DNA from: Pontederia crassipes
Taxonomy: Eukaryota; Streptophyta; Magnoliopsida; Commelinales; Pontederiaceae
Length of the DNA: 64,000 nucleotides
Reading direction: 5' to 3'
Assembly (NCBI GenBank): GCA_030549335.1
Contig: CM060195.1
Span: 26,354,874 to 26,418,873 of the forward strand
In this document: positions 12,305 through 23,948 of the stretch, one piece after another
How the letters are laid out: every line of letters begins with the position of its first letter
Numbering within the stretch: the first letter of the stretch is position 1
The notes under the pieces: model-generated
Told to the model about the DNA's origin: nothing
The model's input: the letters and a program-made list of their open reading frames with translations, nothing else
The model's database searches: none
Position numbers and translations under genes: made by a program

Positions 12305-13352
12305 CACATGATGAGTTATTTGTCTTATTTTGCAAATGTTTGTATATGGTAAATGGATCTTGCGACCCACGAGTACATTCACAACATAATACGGGAGAAC
12401 TGCGACCTGTTAGGGATACACAATCACTCAACCACTTTAGAGCATATACCATGACTAGTTAGGGATATATAGTGCTCAACCAACTTGAGAGCCAAGACTA
12501 TAAAGTCGCTCAATCAATATGCGAGCTAGAACTATATTCTCATATAATCGCTCAAGCAATCATATTACTCTCTTTGCCTTAGAGACACCTTACTCGCATT
12601 GCTTAGACGACTCACGTCTAACTCCGCGGTTACTTAATTTTATATGTATACTTTATGGTTGGCCAACAATATATAAAATTTATGCAGCATCAGTGAATCT
12701 TTCTCCTGCCCTCATATTTCTCGATTCTAAGTCAGTTGCTTTCCTAGACGTGGCTCGACGAGCCGCATACAATTTTAGCCTTTGAGTACCTCACTAAAGT
12801 AGCAACACTAACATATCACTTTGAAATATAGTCAAGAGTCCAAGGGCAATCTTCGGACTTGTTCAGTCCTTAAAGACTCACACATGTGACGAAGACTCGA
12901 CTATTCGTCACGTCTTAGAGTCGACTTAGCATACTTGGTAATACACTCAAGTATTAAGGTGGAGACTCCCACTGAAGGAGCGTATGCCATTGCTCAATAA
13001 CACCGTATAAATTTAAGTCAAGTCGCCAATCTATAGCGCCTGACATGAGTCCTCCCACTAGTCACTCAAAAAATTTCGGCGCCTTAAATGAGGTCTCATA
13101 TCTGGCTCCTTTGTCAGGTCACACGGAGTTGAAGTAAACTCGTGTTCAAGACTTCCCGAACAAATTAGAGTGGTTTTAGATCATATTACGATTTTAAATA
13201 ATTTCTTCTCCGCTCACTATACTCTAAGCGTCAGAGGCGATTATCCGTGTGATTTGATAATCTCGTGCCTGACTGACATACTCTACTTGTGTATAACAAC
13301 TCATAATAACTTAAACAAAAAAATGAAAATGCTTTCATTAAAAAACAAGCGT
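12305..13352 (-). other. copia 3' non-coding region with degenerate repeats
   Basis: Between the RNase H end and the polypurine tract there are about 1.05 kb without a convincing reading frame. At 12420-12560 a 'cgctcaa.caa.....gag' motif recurs four times at 35-50-bp spacing. The two short frames at 12519-12785 and 13170-13376 on the plus strand are antisense to the element and not gene-like. Confidence 0.55.
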
Positions 13353-16300
13353 TTAAGTACAATTAGGATTACGTAATCCTATAACTTTTATATGTCTAAT
13401 AAATACATCTCTCAGAATAGACTTCGTAAATGGATCAGCCACATTCTGATGTGTAGACACATATTGAATCATGGTCCTTTTCTGAACATTTTCATTTCGT
13501 ATAAATTTGTACTTAGTGTCGATATGCTTCCCTTTGTAGCGATATTTCTCATCTTTGACATATGCAATGGTAGCTTGATTATCACAGTATAAGTTAGTCT
13601 TTGAAGCATCATCAGTTACTCTCAGATGGCGAAGGAATTTGCCTAACCAAAGGCTTTCTTTTGCAGCTTTGGTACATGCCACGAATTTAGTTTCCATTGT
13701 TGACAATGCTATATAATCTTGCTTCTTGCTGCTCCACGTCACAGCGCCATTACTAAGTAGGAAAACGTAATCGGAGGTAGACTTGCGTTCATCAATATCG
13801 TCATCCCAATCAACATCCGTATATCCGGCTAACTTTAGGCTTCCTCTTTGATAGCATAGTGCGTAGTCAACGGTTCTCTTCAAGTATCTGAGAATTCTTT
13901 TGACAGCCTTCCAATGTTGGTGTCCTGAATTAGACTGATATCGACTGACTAGACCAATGATATGACATATGTCGGGTCAAGTACACAACATGACGTACAT
14001 CATACTTTCGACTGCGTTGGCATAAGGAACAGAAGCCATAGCACTCTTTTCTTCTGAAGTCTTTGGACACATATTAAGACTTAAAGTTTCACCTTTCGCT
14101 ATAAGAATATCAATGGGTTTGCGATTATTCATTCTAAAACGTTCGAGAACTTTTTTGATATAGGTTTCTTGCGAAAGAGTAATGAATCTCTTTGAACGAT
14201 CTCGATAAATTTTTACTCCAAGTATATATGCTGCTTCGCCCATGTCCTTCATTTCAAAGATAGATGACAACCATTGCTTAATGGTATTTATATACTCCTT
14301 ATTATTCCCAGCTAGCAAGATATCGTGGACATATAGAGTTAGAAATGCAAACTTATCTTTGGAGCCAGTGGTCTTCATCAATCATAGAAAATTTGAAGGA
14401 AATTATTGATCGATGAAACTTCAAATACCACTACCTAGATGATTATTTTAGTCCGTATATGGACCGTCGCAATTTATATACTTTGCGCTCTTGACCTTTT
14501 ACAATGAAACATTTATGTTGCTTCATGTAAATTTCTCCATTTAGAAAAGTTGTCTTTACATCCATTTGATATAGTTCTAAATCTATATGAGCAACTATAG
14601 CTAGGATTAAGCGAATTGAAGAAAATCTTGTAAGTAGTGCAAAAGTTTCATCATAATCTATACCCTCCTTAGGTATATCCTTCTGCAACAAAGTGAGCTT
14701 TATATCTTTCTATGGATCCATTCGCACTATGTTTGACCTTGAGAACCCATTTATTCCCTATTGGTCTTCTATCGGGTGGGACATCAACTAAATCCCAAAT
14801 TTGATTATCTTTCATTGACTTCATTTTTTCTTCTATCGCTTTCATCCATTCTTCCTTTGTAGGACACGAGAGAGCCTCCTCAATTATTTTAGGCTCATAT
14901 TTGTGTTCCGGACTAACTATAAAAGCTTCCCCCTCAATCTCAAAACGACGACGTGAGATACTTTTCCGATTAGTCCGACGTATTGAATATTTTGATATAT
15001 CTCGTTCTTGAGTTGGCGATGATTCTCTCTCACTCGGATCAGGATTCTGAGATAAGGAGACATACTCATCAGCATAATGATCTGTTGGATGAGCCAACTC
15101 ATGATCTTCTTCCTCGTCGAGGTGAAGATCTTTATCTATTTCCTCTTGCTTAGGAAAATCATCTTCTAAAAATGTAGCATCTCTATTTTCTATCTCTGTA
15201 ACAGTTCCATCATCCTTTTCACCTATGAAAACATATCATTTGGAGGTCTCAGAATATCTTATAAAGCTACATTTTTTCCCTCGAGAATCCAACTTTCCAT
15301 ACTTATGAGAAGTATGAAGTACATAGACTGCGCACCCCCAGGGGCACAAATAATTAAGTTCAGTCTTTCGGCCTGTCCAGAGTTCGTAATGAGTAGAATC
15401 TACAAACTTTGATGGAACACGATTCAATATCTAGGCTGCAGTCAATAAGGAATCACCCTAGAAAAAAATAAGGAGATTTTCTTGCGCCATCATTGATCGG
15501 ACCATATCAAGTAGAGTCCGGTTTCATCTTTCTGCAACACCATTTTGTTGCGGAGTTTCAGGGATTGTTAGTTGCCTAACAATACCTTTTTCATCACATA
15601 ATTCTCTAAAGAGATCAGATAAATATTCACGACCATGATCTGTACGCAAGACTTTAACCATATGATCCAATTAATTCTCAGCCATATGCAAGAATCGTTT
15701 GAAACACTCTAATGCCTCTTATTTATGTGTGATTAAATAGACCACACCATATCATGAATAATCATCGATAAAAGTGATAAAATAAGAGAAACTGTGTCTA
15801 GCCTTAACATTCATAGGACCACAGATATCAGAATGAATTATTTCTAAGGAAGAATCACCATGTTTGCCTACTCCAAATGATTTTCTAGTTGCTTTACCAG
15901 CAAAGCAATCTTCACATGTGGACAGAATTACTTTAGTGAGATTGCCCAAAAGGCCTTATCGAGCTAGTCGATTCATACGATCTTGTCCAATATGCCCAAG
16001 CCTGGTATGCCAAGTTTTGACATCAACATTTTTATCAGAAAATGATACAAATGAACTAGATTTTTGAAAATCTTTAGAGATTTCAAGAACATAAAAACCA
16101 TTATACTTGTAAGCAATACAAATACAAATATTGTTTAACATCACATCAACATAACTTGAACCAAATGTTATTGCATAACCAAGTTCATCTAAACGAGATA
16201 CTGTAATTAAATTCCGTCGAAAATCCGGAGCGTAGAGGACATCATGGAGGTATAGGACACGTCCTTCGCAAAGGTCCAATTTACATGTACCAATGCCTTT

Positions 16301-17195
16301 GACCTCCACACGTGCGTTGTTGCTAACGTAAATCCACTTGGTTCCGGCACTGAATCGATGAAAATCCACAAAGGCATCGTGTTCCTTTGCTATGTGGTCA
16401 GTGGCTCCTAAGTCTACAATCCACGAAGGATGAGAGTCAACGACTAATGCACAACTAGAAACATAAACGAAAGTTTGTTCAGAAAAGTATACATGTGTTT
16501 GCTTCTTCGGCTCAGTGCACTTACGAGCGAAGTGTCCACACTTATGGCAATTGCAACACTTAACTTTACTTTTATCAAACTTTCCAACGTGCTTACCACG
16601 TTTGCACTGGTTTTTACTTTTGTTTTCAGTCTTGTTTTTACCCTTCTGATTGTGCGGCCTTTTACGTTTTGAACTTTTACTCGCACCTTTCATACTGGAT
16701 TCAGCAACATATGCTTGACTGGAAGGTTTAGCTGTCTCAAGGCGCTCTTTTTCCAGTTCCAGATGACGTGCAACATCAGTAAATGTTTTGATGTTATCGT
16801 TATGAGTTAAGTTCAAAATCATTTGTTCCCAACGTGCTGGAAGGGAACGAATGACAATTTGCACTTGTTGTTCATCGGTAAGAGGAACATCAACACTTTT
16901 CAACTCATGAATCAAGTTCGATAATTCATGCAAATGCTGCCACATGGCACATACGGTATGAATCGAACTTAAGATTAAGTAATCTTAATTTAGTGATTGA
17001 TACACGAGCAAACTTCTCATGAAGGGCATCCCACATGGTTTTGACAGTTTTATGCACCTCGTACTCACACATTAAGGAATTGTCCATACTGCTCAGCAAC
17101 ACAATGCGAACTCTTTTGTCTTTCTTTTTCCATGCATTGTAAGCGTCCAAATTCCTTCTGTGTTGAGGTGTAATGTCAAATTCTGGTTCAGGCAT
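13353..17195 (-). pseudogene. degenerate copia gag-pol polyprotein
   Basis: Minus-strand pieces in order: gag N-part 17195-16926; 16945-15956, which holds gag, a CCHC zinc knuckle (CCNCHKCGHFARKC), a protease motif WIVDLGATDHI and the pre-integrase region; integrase core start 15949-15752 (HSDICGP holds the first catalytic Asp); integrase C-part 15427-15236; RT 15097-14443 (contains VKTTFLNGEIYM); RT palm 14381-13977; RNase H 13883-13353 (CDNQATIAY). The pieces lie in different frames or are separated by stops. Two catalytic sites look damaged: the protease D-S/T-G is D-L-G, and the RT YVDD box reads YVHD. Family membership is clear from the integrase-before-RT order; I did not assign a lineage. 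Confidence 0.93.
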
Positions 17196-19355
17196 AGTGT
17201 TTTTTATGCATTCAATAACTTCCTCTTCTTCGAGGATATATTATACTTTCCTATGCCATATGTCATAATTGTCACCATTCAACTTGTCACCTTTGTTCAG
17301 TTCAGCAATTATTTGCTTGGTTGCTATTTAGTCTAAGATCATGTTAAAAAAATAAATGATACACAAGTCTTCTCGTCGCATATATTTCAAAAAATAATAA
17401 AATGATAATATTTGAGGGTAGTGACATCGAAATGGTAGCAATGCTCCCACTCATCTCCCACTATTCCAAAATCATTATCAAGTTATTAAAAATAATACAA
17501 TTGCGCCAAGGTACTATTCTAGTAATTTTGGAAACATCCAACATTATTTAAAATATATAATGTGATTAATATATCATTTTCAAAAATTTCGATCAGACAA
17601 TCAGAGTTCTGTGATGGGGGCGCTTCCTTGTCTATGCAAGGTGCCAATTAAGGAACAATCACCCCTTTGCCTCGACACCAAAATAATTAAAAAAATGTTT
17701 ATCATGTCACATGAACATAGTAATATTTAGAGACTGCGTTAACTGTACACCAGGTAAGTCCATAGAGAAAGAGGGTACTAAATTTCCCACATACAATCTC
17801 TTGTTCGGTACTTTTCTAGACATGCACATGTCACGCACCACTCAATAAAAAATTACTACCGTGATCATCATATATTTTAAATGCCTTAGTCCTATTTGGA
17901 CTACCTATGTTTCATTATGAAAATAATTAACTTAGGTCCAATTTATTAAAGTCCTAAGTTCATGAAACATGTCACATTCATAATTGTCATATTTATGCAT
18001 AACACAAACATAGCATAAAAAAATTATGAATTACAAAGCGGACAAATAATTATACAATTCATTTATCACATAATGTAATTATTTGTCACATACTTTTAAC
18101 ATAATATATGCATGATAATAAGCATGGTTATTATTAATTCAAACATTTACATAAAATGTAAAAAAAGTCACATGCTTATAAGACATATATGTATAACATA
18201 AGGCATTGAAATAATTAAAATATCAAATTTTTCATACAAATTGAAAATTATTTGTCACACATGCCTTAATTATATATATGTAGTGAAAATATTCATACAA
18301 CAAAAAATAATGTTGTCATATCATACATATATTATTAATTGCATAATTTTAACAGAAAAAAAATGCAATATCATGTGAAAATGCATTTGTTACATCAAAA
18401 ACTAATTTTGGTAACAAAAAAAAATATATATGCACTTCAAAAATTTTCTTACAAAAGAAAGATTATTATTTATAAGTTCCATATCATAAAATGAACCTTA
18501 AAAAATAATATTGTGCACCAAATATTTCATTTTCACATGTAACATAATGTAATATAATTATGTTCATAAAATAATATCAAAACATATTACAATATATACA
18601 TGACACATTTAAATTTTGTACACATGACATATCAAGATATGTTCAGAATCAAGTTATTTAGATTTCAAGAAAATTTCTGTAAAATTTCAAATTATCATAA
18701 CATAATTACATGCAAGACATTTCATATATAAAAAAAATGTCATATTATGTCACAAAATTTCTAGTATGCATAATAATTACAAAAATTAACTAAAAATGCA
18801 TAATATATGTCATGGATCATCAATACAATTTCAAAGAATTTTTCAGAATTTTCTGGATCTTAAAACAAGCAATTTTTAATTTTAATATAATCTTTCCAAA
18901 ATTTTCCTAATACACTATATTAACTGTTCATAGTGGGCTACACTGTAGCCCATGGCCGAAATTAGGCCGACCGCGCGCTGCGGGCCAGAAGCCTGCGCGC
19001 AACATTGCGCTGCGGGCCTCAAGCCCGCGCGTGTGTGCAGTAGTGCCGCATGGCACCAGTGCCATGCGGCACTGTTCACGCAAAATAATGTGTGCTGCGG
19101 GCCTCAAGCCCTCGCGCGCGTGCAACAGTGCCGCATGGCACTGTTCACATAGAATAATATTTTTTTGAAAAAATTATGGGAGAATATATATTACTAAAAT
19201 TTGTACTAAAAAATTCTGTTGAATTCAGTACATATGAATAACAAAAAAGTTTGATTTTTTGTTCTTTGGTTATGGTCATATAACTAAACGTGCAAAAATA
19301 ATAATTTTTGCATAATCCCGTAATATAAAAAAATTTGACAAAAAGAACCATTCTG
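17196..19355 (-). other. copia 5' leader (about 2.2 kb, mostly AT-rich)
   Basis: Sequence between PBS and gag. It is long for a copia leader and AT-rich, with repeated 'catata', 'cataat' and 'aaaatgtca' words but no coding frame. One abrupt GC-rich island lies at 18938-19150 and is annotated separately. Confidence 0.6.
18938..19150. repeat. GC-rich tandem repeat and hairpin in the copia leader
   Basis: A unit like 'gctgcgggcctcaagccc.cgcgcg.gtgca.cagtgccgcatggcac' occurs at about 19008-19058 and 19093-19143, with a weaker copy at about 18967. Between the two better copies lies a perfect 15-bp inverted repeat (19042-19056 and 19059-19073; arm AGTGCCGCATGGCAC) with a 2-nt spacer. It stands out sharply from the AT-rich leader. 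Position downstream of the PBS suggests an RNA structure used in dimerisation or packaging, but that is inference. Confidence 0.8.
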
Positions 19356-19367
19356 GCTCTGATACTA
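19356..19367 (-). other. primer binding site (tRNA-iMet type)
   Basis: Minus strand TAGTATCAGAGC, two bases inside the 5' LTR, matches the common plant initiator-Met PBS TGGTATCAGAGC at 11 of 12 positions. Confidence 0.9.
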
Positions 19368-19369
19368 AT

Positions 19370-19664
19370 TGAAAGTTTATATATAAAAAATCAATCTTAT
19401 TGCAACGGAATTAAATAAGATTCTTTTACGTTGTATTATTCTTGGGATCAGGTCGACGATCACGTAGTGAAATGCCGGCACAATATCACAATCCAAATAC
19501 TAAGGCAGAACCCGCAAGTAGTCTCCATAGGACTCCAATACAACTCTATATATAGAGTTGCATTAGCAGTTTCATAAACTGCCGGTGCAGTTTTATTATG
19601 TATATTATGTAATTCATAAATTACATGCAAGCAAATGCCTATTATGGGCGGTTGACGTCCAACA
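19370..19664 (-). repeat. 5' LTR of the copia element
   Basis: 295 bp, TG...CA. It matches the 3' LTR along its whole length apart from the internal block near 19510 and about 18 substitutions counted by eye. It contains the CTCTATATATAGAG palindrome near 19545-19558. Confidence 0.95.
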
Positions 19665-20314
19665 TATATAATCCATGATGGATCAGACCATGGCATAATG
19701 TGTTCTTTTAAGGAAGGTGAATGTCTTTTACTCGAAAAATAAGTGTCTTTCTGCTCGAATGAACGTTTTTGAATCCAAGAAGGCTTTCAATTCGCATGAG
19801 TATCTTTCAACCTATGACAAGTAACAATAATTGTACACTTTGGGTATCTTTAATTTTTTTTAAAAAATTTATCTGTTTAACGTATTTCATTAATATTCAA
19901 TTGATATTAAGTGTGAAAGGAATCAAAACAATCAAATAAGACCATAATATAATGATCTGATCACACATAACATCTCATGGGCATGAAAGGATCTTCACGA
20001 ACAGTGGATGATCACTATTTTCTTGGAAAAAAGTTTTTTTTTTGTGTGTGGGAGGAGGAGGAGGAGGATGGGGGTGGATGGAATGCTATCATTGTATTTA
20101 CTAGGCATAAACTAATGGGGATATGTGTCAAGTGCTGAAGAAAAAAATGCACAAAACTTTAGGAGGATAAAAAGGAAAGGGGCTGCTGCACTCCCCTCCC
20201 TTGTCCTTTTGGCCTCTTGGACTCTCTCTTGAAGGCTCTCTTTAAGGGTACGCAGATTCTTGGAGAATCTTGGAACTAAGAAGTATTAATTTACAATGTT
20301 TTCATTAGTTAACT
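19665..20314. other. intergenic, no feature recognised
   Basis: AT-rich sequence with a short GGA-rich purine run near 20053-20070. No gene or transposon end was recognised. Confidence 0.5.
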
Positions 20315-21200
20315 ACAAGAATTTTTAGCTTTGGCGACATTTAATAAATGTCACTAGAATTTAATTAAAAGTCAACAAAACTCTTGGATGACGTTTATCA
20401 AACATTGGCCTCGACGCACCATAACCAAGTCACAGAAAGTATTCATATGCATATTCAACAAACAGCACCAAAAGTTTAGACATTTAAGTGTCCCTAAATG
20501 TCGTACAAAAGTGACATTTAAGCATCACTAATAATAAATTTTTTTAGACACCGTCACAAAAGATAACTATTAATTGCGTTTACATATTGCTAAAGAAATT
20601 TCTTTGTGACATGTAGTAGTTGTTCCCAGTATGCTAAAAAGTGACGTTTGATTATCACATAATTGAAATTAATGACGACATTGAAGCTTCACTAAATGCA
20701 CCAATATACTAATTTGTGATATTTTATACACATTATAATAGGTAAATTAAAACATATCAACAAGAGATTCAAAATATGGCAACTATATAATTTCTTAAGT
20801 AAAAAAATGTCAGTGGAAATTATAGCATCCCCACCATACTAAAGATTAAAAAAATATTAGAAAGTTCAATGTCATTCTCATTATAAAAATTTAAATGTTT
20901 TCTCTAACAAGTATAAAGAAGATGAAACAAATTTATGCATACAAAGATTTTATGACATCAGTTAGTTTGGCAGACACTAATATATTGTAACAGCTATCTC
21001 CATCTTCATCAATATCCTTTGGAACAGTAGGTTCAAAGAACTAATTCTCAAATTTGGAGTCCCTGTAGCAAAAAAAGAAGGATAATAAAGACTTACATTA
21101 CTTCTAACGGAACATAATTATTTGAAAGTAAAATATAGTACTACTTTAAATCAACTTCTTCGGCAAATAATTTAATTGCAAAATGAAATCTACCACAATT
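20315..21200. mobile_element. decayed CACTA-like end with repeated TGACATTTA motifs
   Basis: The sequence 'aactacaagaatttttagc' near 20322 resembles a mutated CACTA terminus (normally CACTACAAGAA). It is followed by repeated direct and inverted words such as 'cgacattta.taaatgtcact', 'gtgacatttaagcatcact' and 'gtgacgtttgattatcac' out to about 20720. No transposase and no opposite terminus were found, so the element type and right boundary are tentative. Confidence 0.35.
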
Positions 21201-21478
21201 ATTTTTTTTCTTACTTGAGGATTAAGCTACACACTTCACCACATAAGTAATTGAAGGCTTGCAATACCATACTCTCTGCAAGAGATGATTATGACTCTTA
21301 ATTATTAAATTCTTTTTTAAAAAATAATTAAAATTGTACTCATAAAAAATTATAGAATACATGTGGAGTAAAAAAATGTTTCTCACAGATTTATCGAAAC
21401 CTATAACACACAAACCAATAAGACACCTCTGGTGCAAAATGTGCATGGTTCTTCTATATCCAAAAAGAAAAAATACTG

Positions 21479-21738
21479 ACCAACAAGAGTTGGGGTGGAG
21501 TGGTAGCGGCTCCTCCTCGCTTAAGCAGAGATTTCGAGTTCGAGTATCTGTGAATGCAGAAAATTCTTGTTGGGAGCCTCACCTACCACTGTCAGGCACG
21601 CACCCGGGATGACCATACCGGATTAGTTGTGCTCGATGATGGGCCGGCATTCCAACCCACGGACTGTGCGCTCAGTAGCGTTGCGCGGGTTGAACAGTTG
21701 ACACCGCTTCCCATATACCGACGGTAGGCTACCGAAAA
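21479..21738 (+). mobile_element. tRNA-derived SINE, copy 1
   Basis: The 5' end reads GAGTTGGGGTGGAGTGGTAG, with an A-box-like GGAGTGGTAG and a B-box-like GAGTTCGAGTATC about 40 bp later, as in tRNA-derived SINEs. The 3' end is 'ataccgacggtaggctaccg' followed by an A-run. Flanking near-duplicates are 'aaaaagaaaaaatactg' (21462-21478) and 'aaaaagaaaaatattg' (21739-21754). A shorter copy with the same head and tail lies at 60228-60372. Confidence 0.75.
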
Positions 21739-21931
21739 AAAAAGAAAAATATTGTAAAGTAATCAAGAATTGAATACATTAGCTTGTTCATCAGTGTATG
21801 CCCATGACAACAACACAAAAACATCAGTAAGTCACTCAATGAAGCTAATTGAACCTTGGATGTCATGTTAGTGGTCCTCTAAGTCTCCTTTGTTAAAATA
21901 CTATGTTCCTACAGTAGTAACATAGTAACAT

Positions 21932-23214
21932 CACTACTAGAAAAATGCTGATTACTGTAATCAGTCCGAAAACCATCGATAACGCAATTACCGACGGTTT
22001 TACAGTCGGAACCGATCCGTCGGAAAAACGTTCGTTGCAAATCGATTTGCGATGATCGAAAAAAATTCGTCGAAAAAAGTTCCGGCGATTCGAACCGTCG
22101 AAAGTTTTCGACGGTCGCAACTTTCGACGGTCGCAACCGTCGCAAAGATTTTTTTAAATATAAAAAAGATTAGCGGCCGGATCTGGTCGCCATTGGGGGC
22201 CGAATCTGGGCCTCTGGGGCCGGATCCGGCCGCCCGGCGGCCGATCCTACTGCGAGAGGTCGGATCCGCCGCCAAGAGGCCGGATCCGACCGCTAGGGGC
22301 CGGATCCGAATGCCCACGGTCGGAGAGAGAAAGAGAGAGACGCCGGCGCGGGAGAGGGTCGCCGGCGCGGGAGGGTCACCGGCGTTCGGTGTGGGAGAGG
22401 GTCGCCGGCGCGGGTCGGGAGAGGGAGAGGGGGGAGAGAGAGAGAGAGGAGAGGAGAGGAGGGAGAGAGAGAGAGGAGAGGAGGAGGAATTATATATAAG
22501 GGGAAAAGATGAGAGAAAGCGGGAAAAGAAAAAAAAAGCGAGATAACGAAATTTTAATTATCGACGGCTCCGGCCGTCGAAAATGTAAATATTAACTATT
22601 TTTAAAATTACCGACGGTTGTGACCGTCGAAAATATATTTAGTTATATATAATGTTTATTTTTTATTTTACCGACGATTCACCGACGGTCGAAATCGTCG
22701 GTAATTACGACGATTTGAGCCGTCACTAGTTATATTAATAAAATACTCATCATATGATATTATTATACAATTACCAACGGTTACAATCGTCAGAAATTGC
22801 GGCGGATTTTGTGACGGATGGATATCCATCGGAAATATCGACGTTCCTAATTGTCGAAAAATTAAATAATAATATAAAAAATATGTAATTTAGTTTTTTT
22901 ATTTTCGACGGTCATAACCGTTAAAAAATCCATCGGAAAAATTAAATAATAATATAACAAATTACATAATTTATTTTTTCATTTTTGACGGTCGTGACTG
23001 TCGTAATATAACAAATTGCGACGGATGGATATCCGTCGAAAATATCGACGTTCCTAATCGTCGAAAAATTAAATAATAATATAAATCATTTCCGACGGTC
23101 ATGACCGTCGAAAATTTCGTCGAAAATGAAACCGTCGAAAAATCCGTCGCAAATTGCGACGGATTTCGAACCGTCGAAAACTGCCCGTCGGAAAATTGCG
23201 ATTTTCTTGTGGTG
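21932..23214. mobile_element. short non-autonomous CACTA transposon
   Basis: 1283 bp. It starts CACTACTAGAAAAATG and ends 'attttcttgtggtg' (minus strand CACCACAAGAAAAT), giving imperfect terminal inverted repeats of about 14 bp. A 3-bp target duplication CAT flanks it (21929-21931 and 23215-23217), the size made by CACTA transposases. The interior is packed with 'cgacggt.....accgtcg' motifs in both orientations at both ends and a GGATCCGGCC-type GC-rich array at about 22170-22320. There is no transposase; the open frames inside (for example 22052-22546 +) come from the low-complexity GC/GA-rich middle. It must be moved in trans, if at all. Confidence 0.88.
22320..22480. repeat. purine-rich GAGAG / GCCGGCGCGGGAGAGGGTC repeat block
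   Basis: Inside the CACTA element 'gccggcgcgggagaggg' and variants recur three times, followed by GAGAGGA-type runs. It opens one spurious Arg/Glu-rich frame. Confidence 0.75.
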
Positions 23215-23217
23215 CAT

Positions 23218-23890
23218 GAGAATGAGAAGAAAGTCAATAGAAGTGGCACAAAAGAGGGAGGAGGAACAATAATGAGTATATCTTTCAACCAATTGCAAGG
23301 CATAAAAGAGCACATGTAGATAACTACTAGATAAGCAAAATCCTCATTCAAATATGAAAAAATTGATGTGGTGCTTCATGCATTTCATTGAACAAGCTGC
23401 AAACATGTCAGATATCTAATTGCTAGACAAGTAAACTCATATCTTAAAAACCCATATTAAAAAGTTACATAAACACAATCAAGTAAGTGTGACCCGAGGA
23501 AGTAATTGGTCTCGAACATGACCTTCTTGTTGAGACTTGATCGCTATGCAGGCCGTGATGGAGGTGTTGCTGGGACATTCTGTCGAGCATGCCACACACA
23601 TGGGTCACATTAAACATGAAAGATTATAAACTTATGAAAATTGTAATAGAAACTATATACCATTTCAGATGGCAACAACTTTTTCAGATAAAGAATTTAC
23701 TTCGAATGCGCACTTTGCTTTACCTATCGCCTCCTTCCCCTTTACCATCTCCTTCCAACATATTTATAAGAACACAGTTAGAATTGCAAGAAAACTACGC
23801 ACAGAACCAATCATGTGATCTTCCCCGTGAAGCAGAATAACGCCAAAGTTGATTCATAGCCATACTTAATCGATGAGATAGAGCATAGAT

Positions 23891-23894
<4 letters not shown>
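23218..23894. other. intergenic, no feature recognised
   Basis: Mixed-composition sequence between the CACTA element and a GA microsatellite. The frame at 23589-23840 (+) shows no recognisable domain. Confidence 0.5.

Positions 23895-23945
<51 letters not shown>
23895..23945. repeat. (GA)n microsatellite
   Basis: GA dinucleotide run of about 50 bp. Confidence 0.95.

Positions 23946-23948
<3 letters not shown>

Larger units (their letters stand above)
11959..19664 (-). mobile_element. Full-length Ty1/copia LTR retrotransposon, inactivated
   Basis: The element is 7706 bp, oriented on the minus strand, and bounded by two LTRs that begin TG and end CA. It is flanked by a perfect 5-bp target duplication, TATAT (11954-11958 and 19665-19669). 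Order on the minus strand: 5' LTR (19370-19664), tRNA-iMet-type PBS, a leader of about 2.2 kb, gag with a CCHC knuckle, protease, integrase, reverse transcriptase, RNase H, about 1.06 kb of non-coding sequence, polypurine tract, 3' LTR (11959-12292). Integrase before RT is the copia order. The coding region is broken by stops and frameshifts and has altered catalytic motifs, so it is not autonomous now. By eye the LTRs differ at about 18 of roughly 288 aligned bases, nearly all transitions, which suggests an insertion a few million years old at usual plant rates. Confidence 0.95.

Noticed and set aside
13392..16672. Plus-strand frames antisense to the copia element
   Set aside because: They are mirror frames of gag-pol with no domain content.
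22052..22546. 164-codon plus-strand frame
   Set aside because: Lies entirely inside the non-autonomous CACTA element and its purine-rich block; Arg/Glu-rich low-complexity translation.
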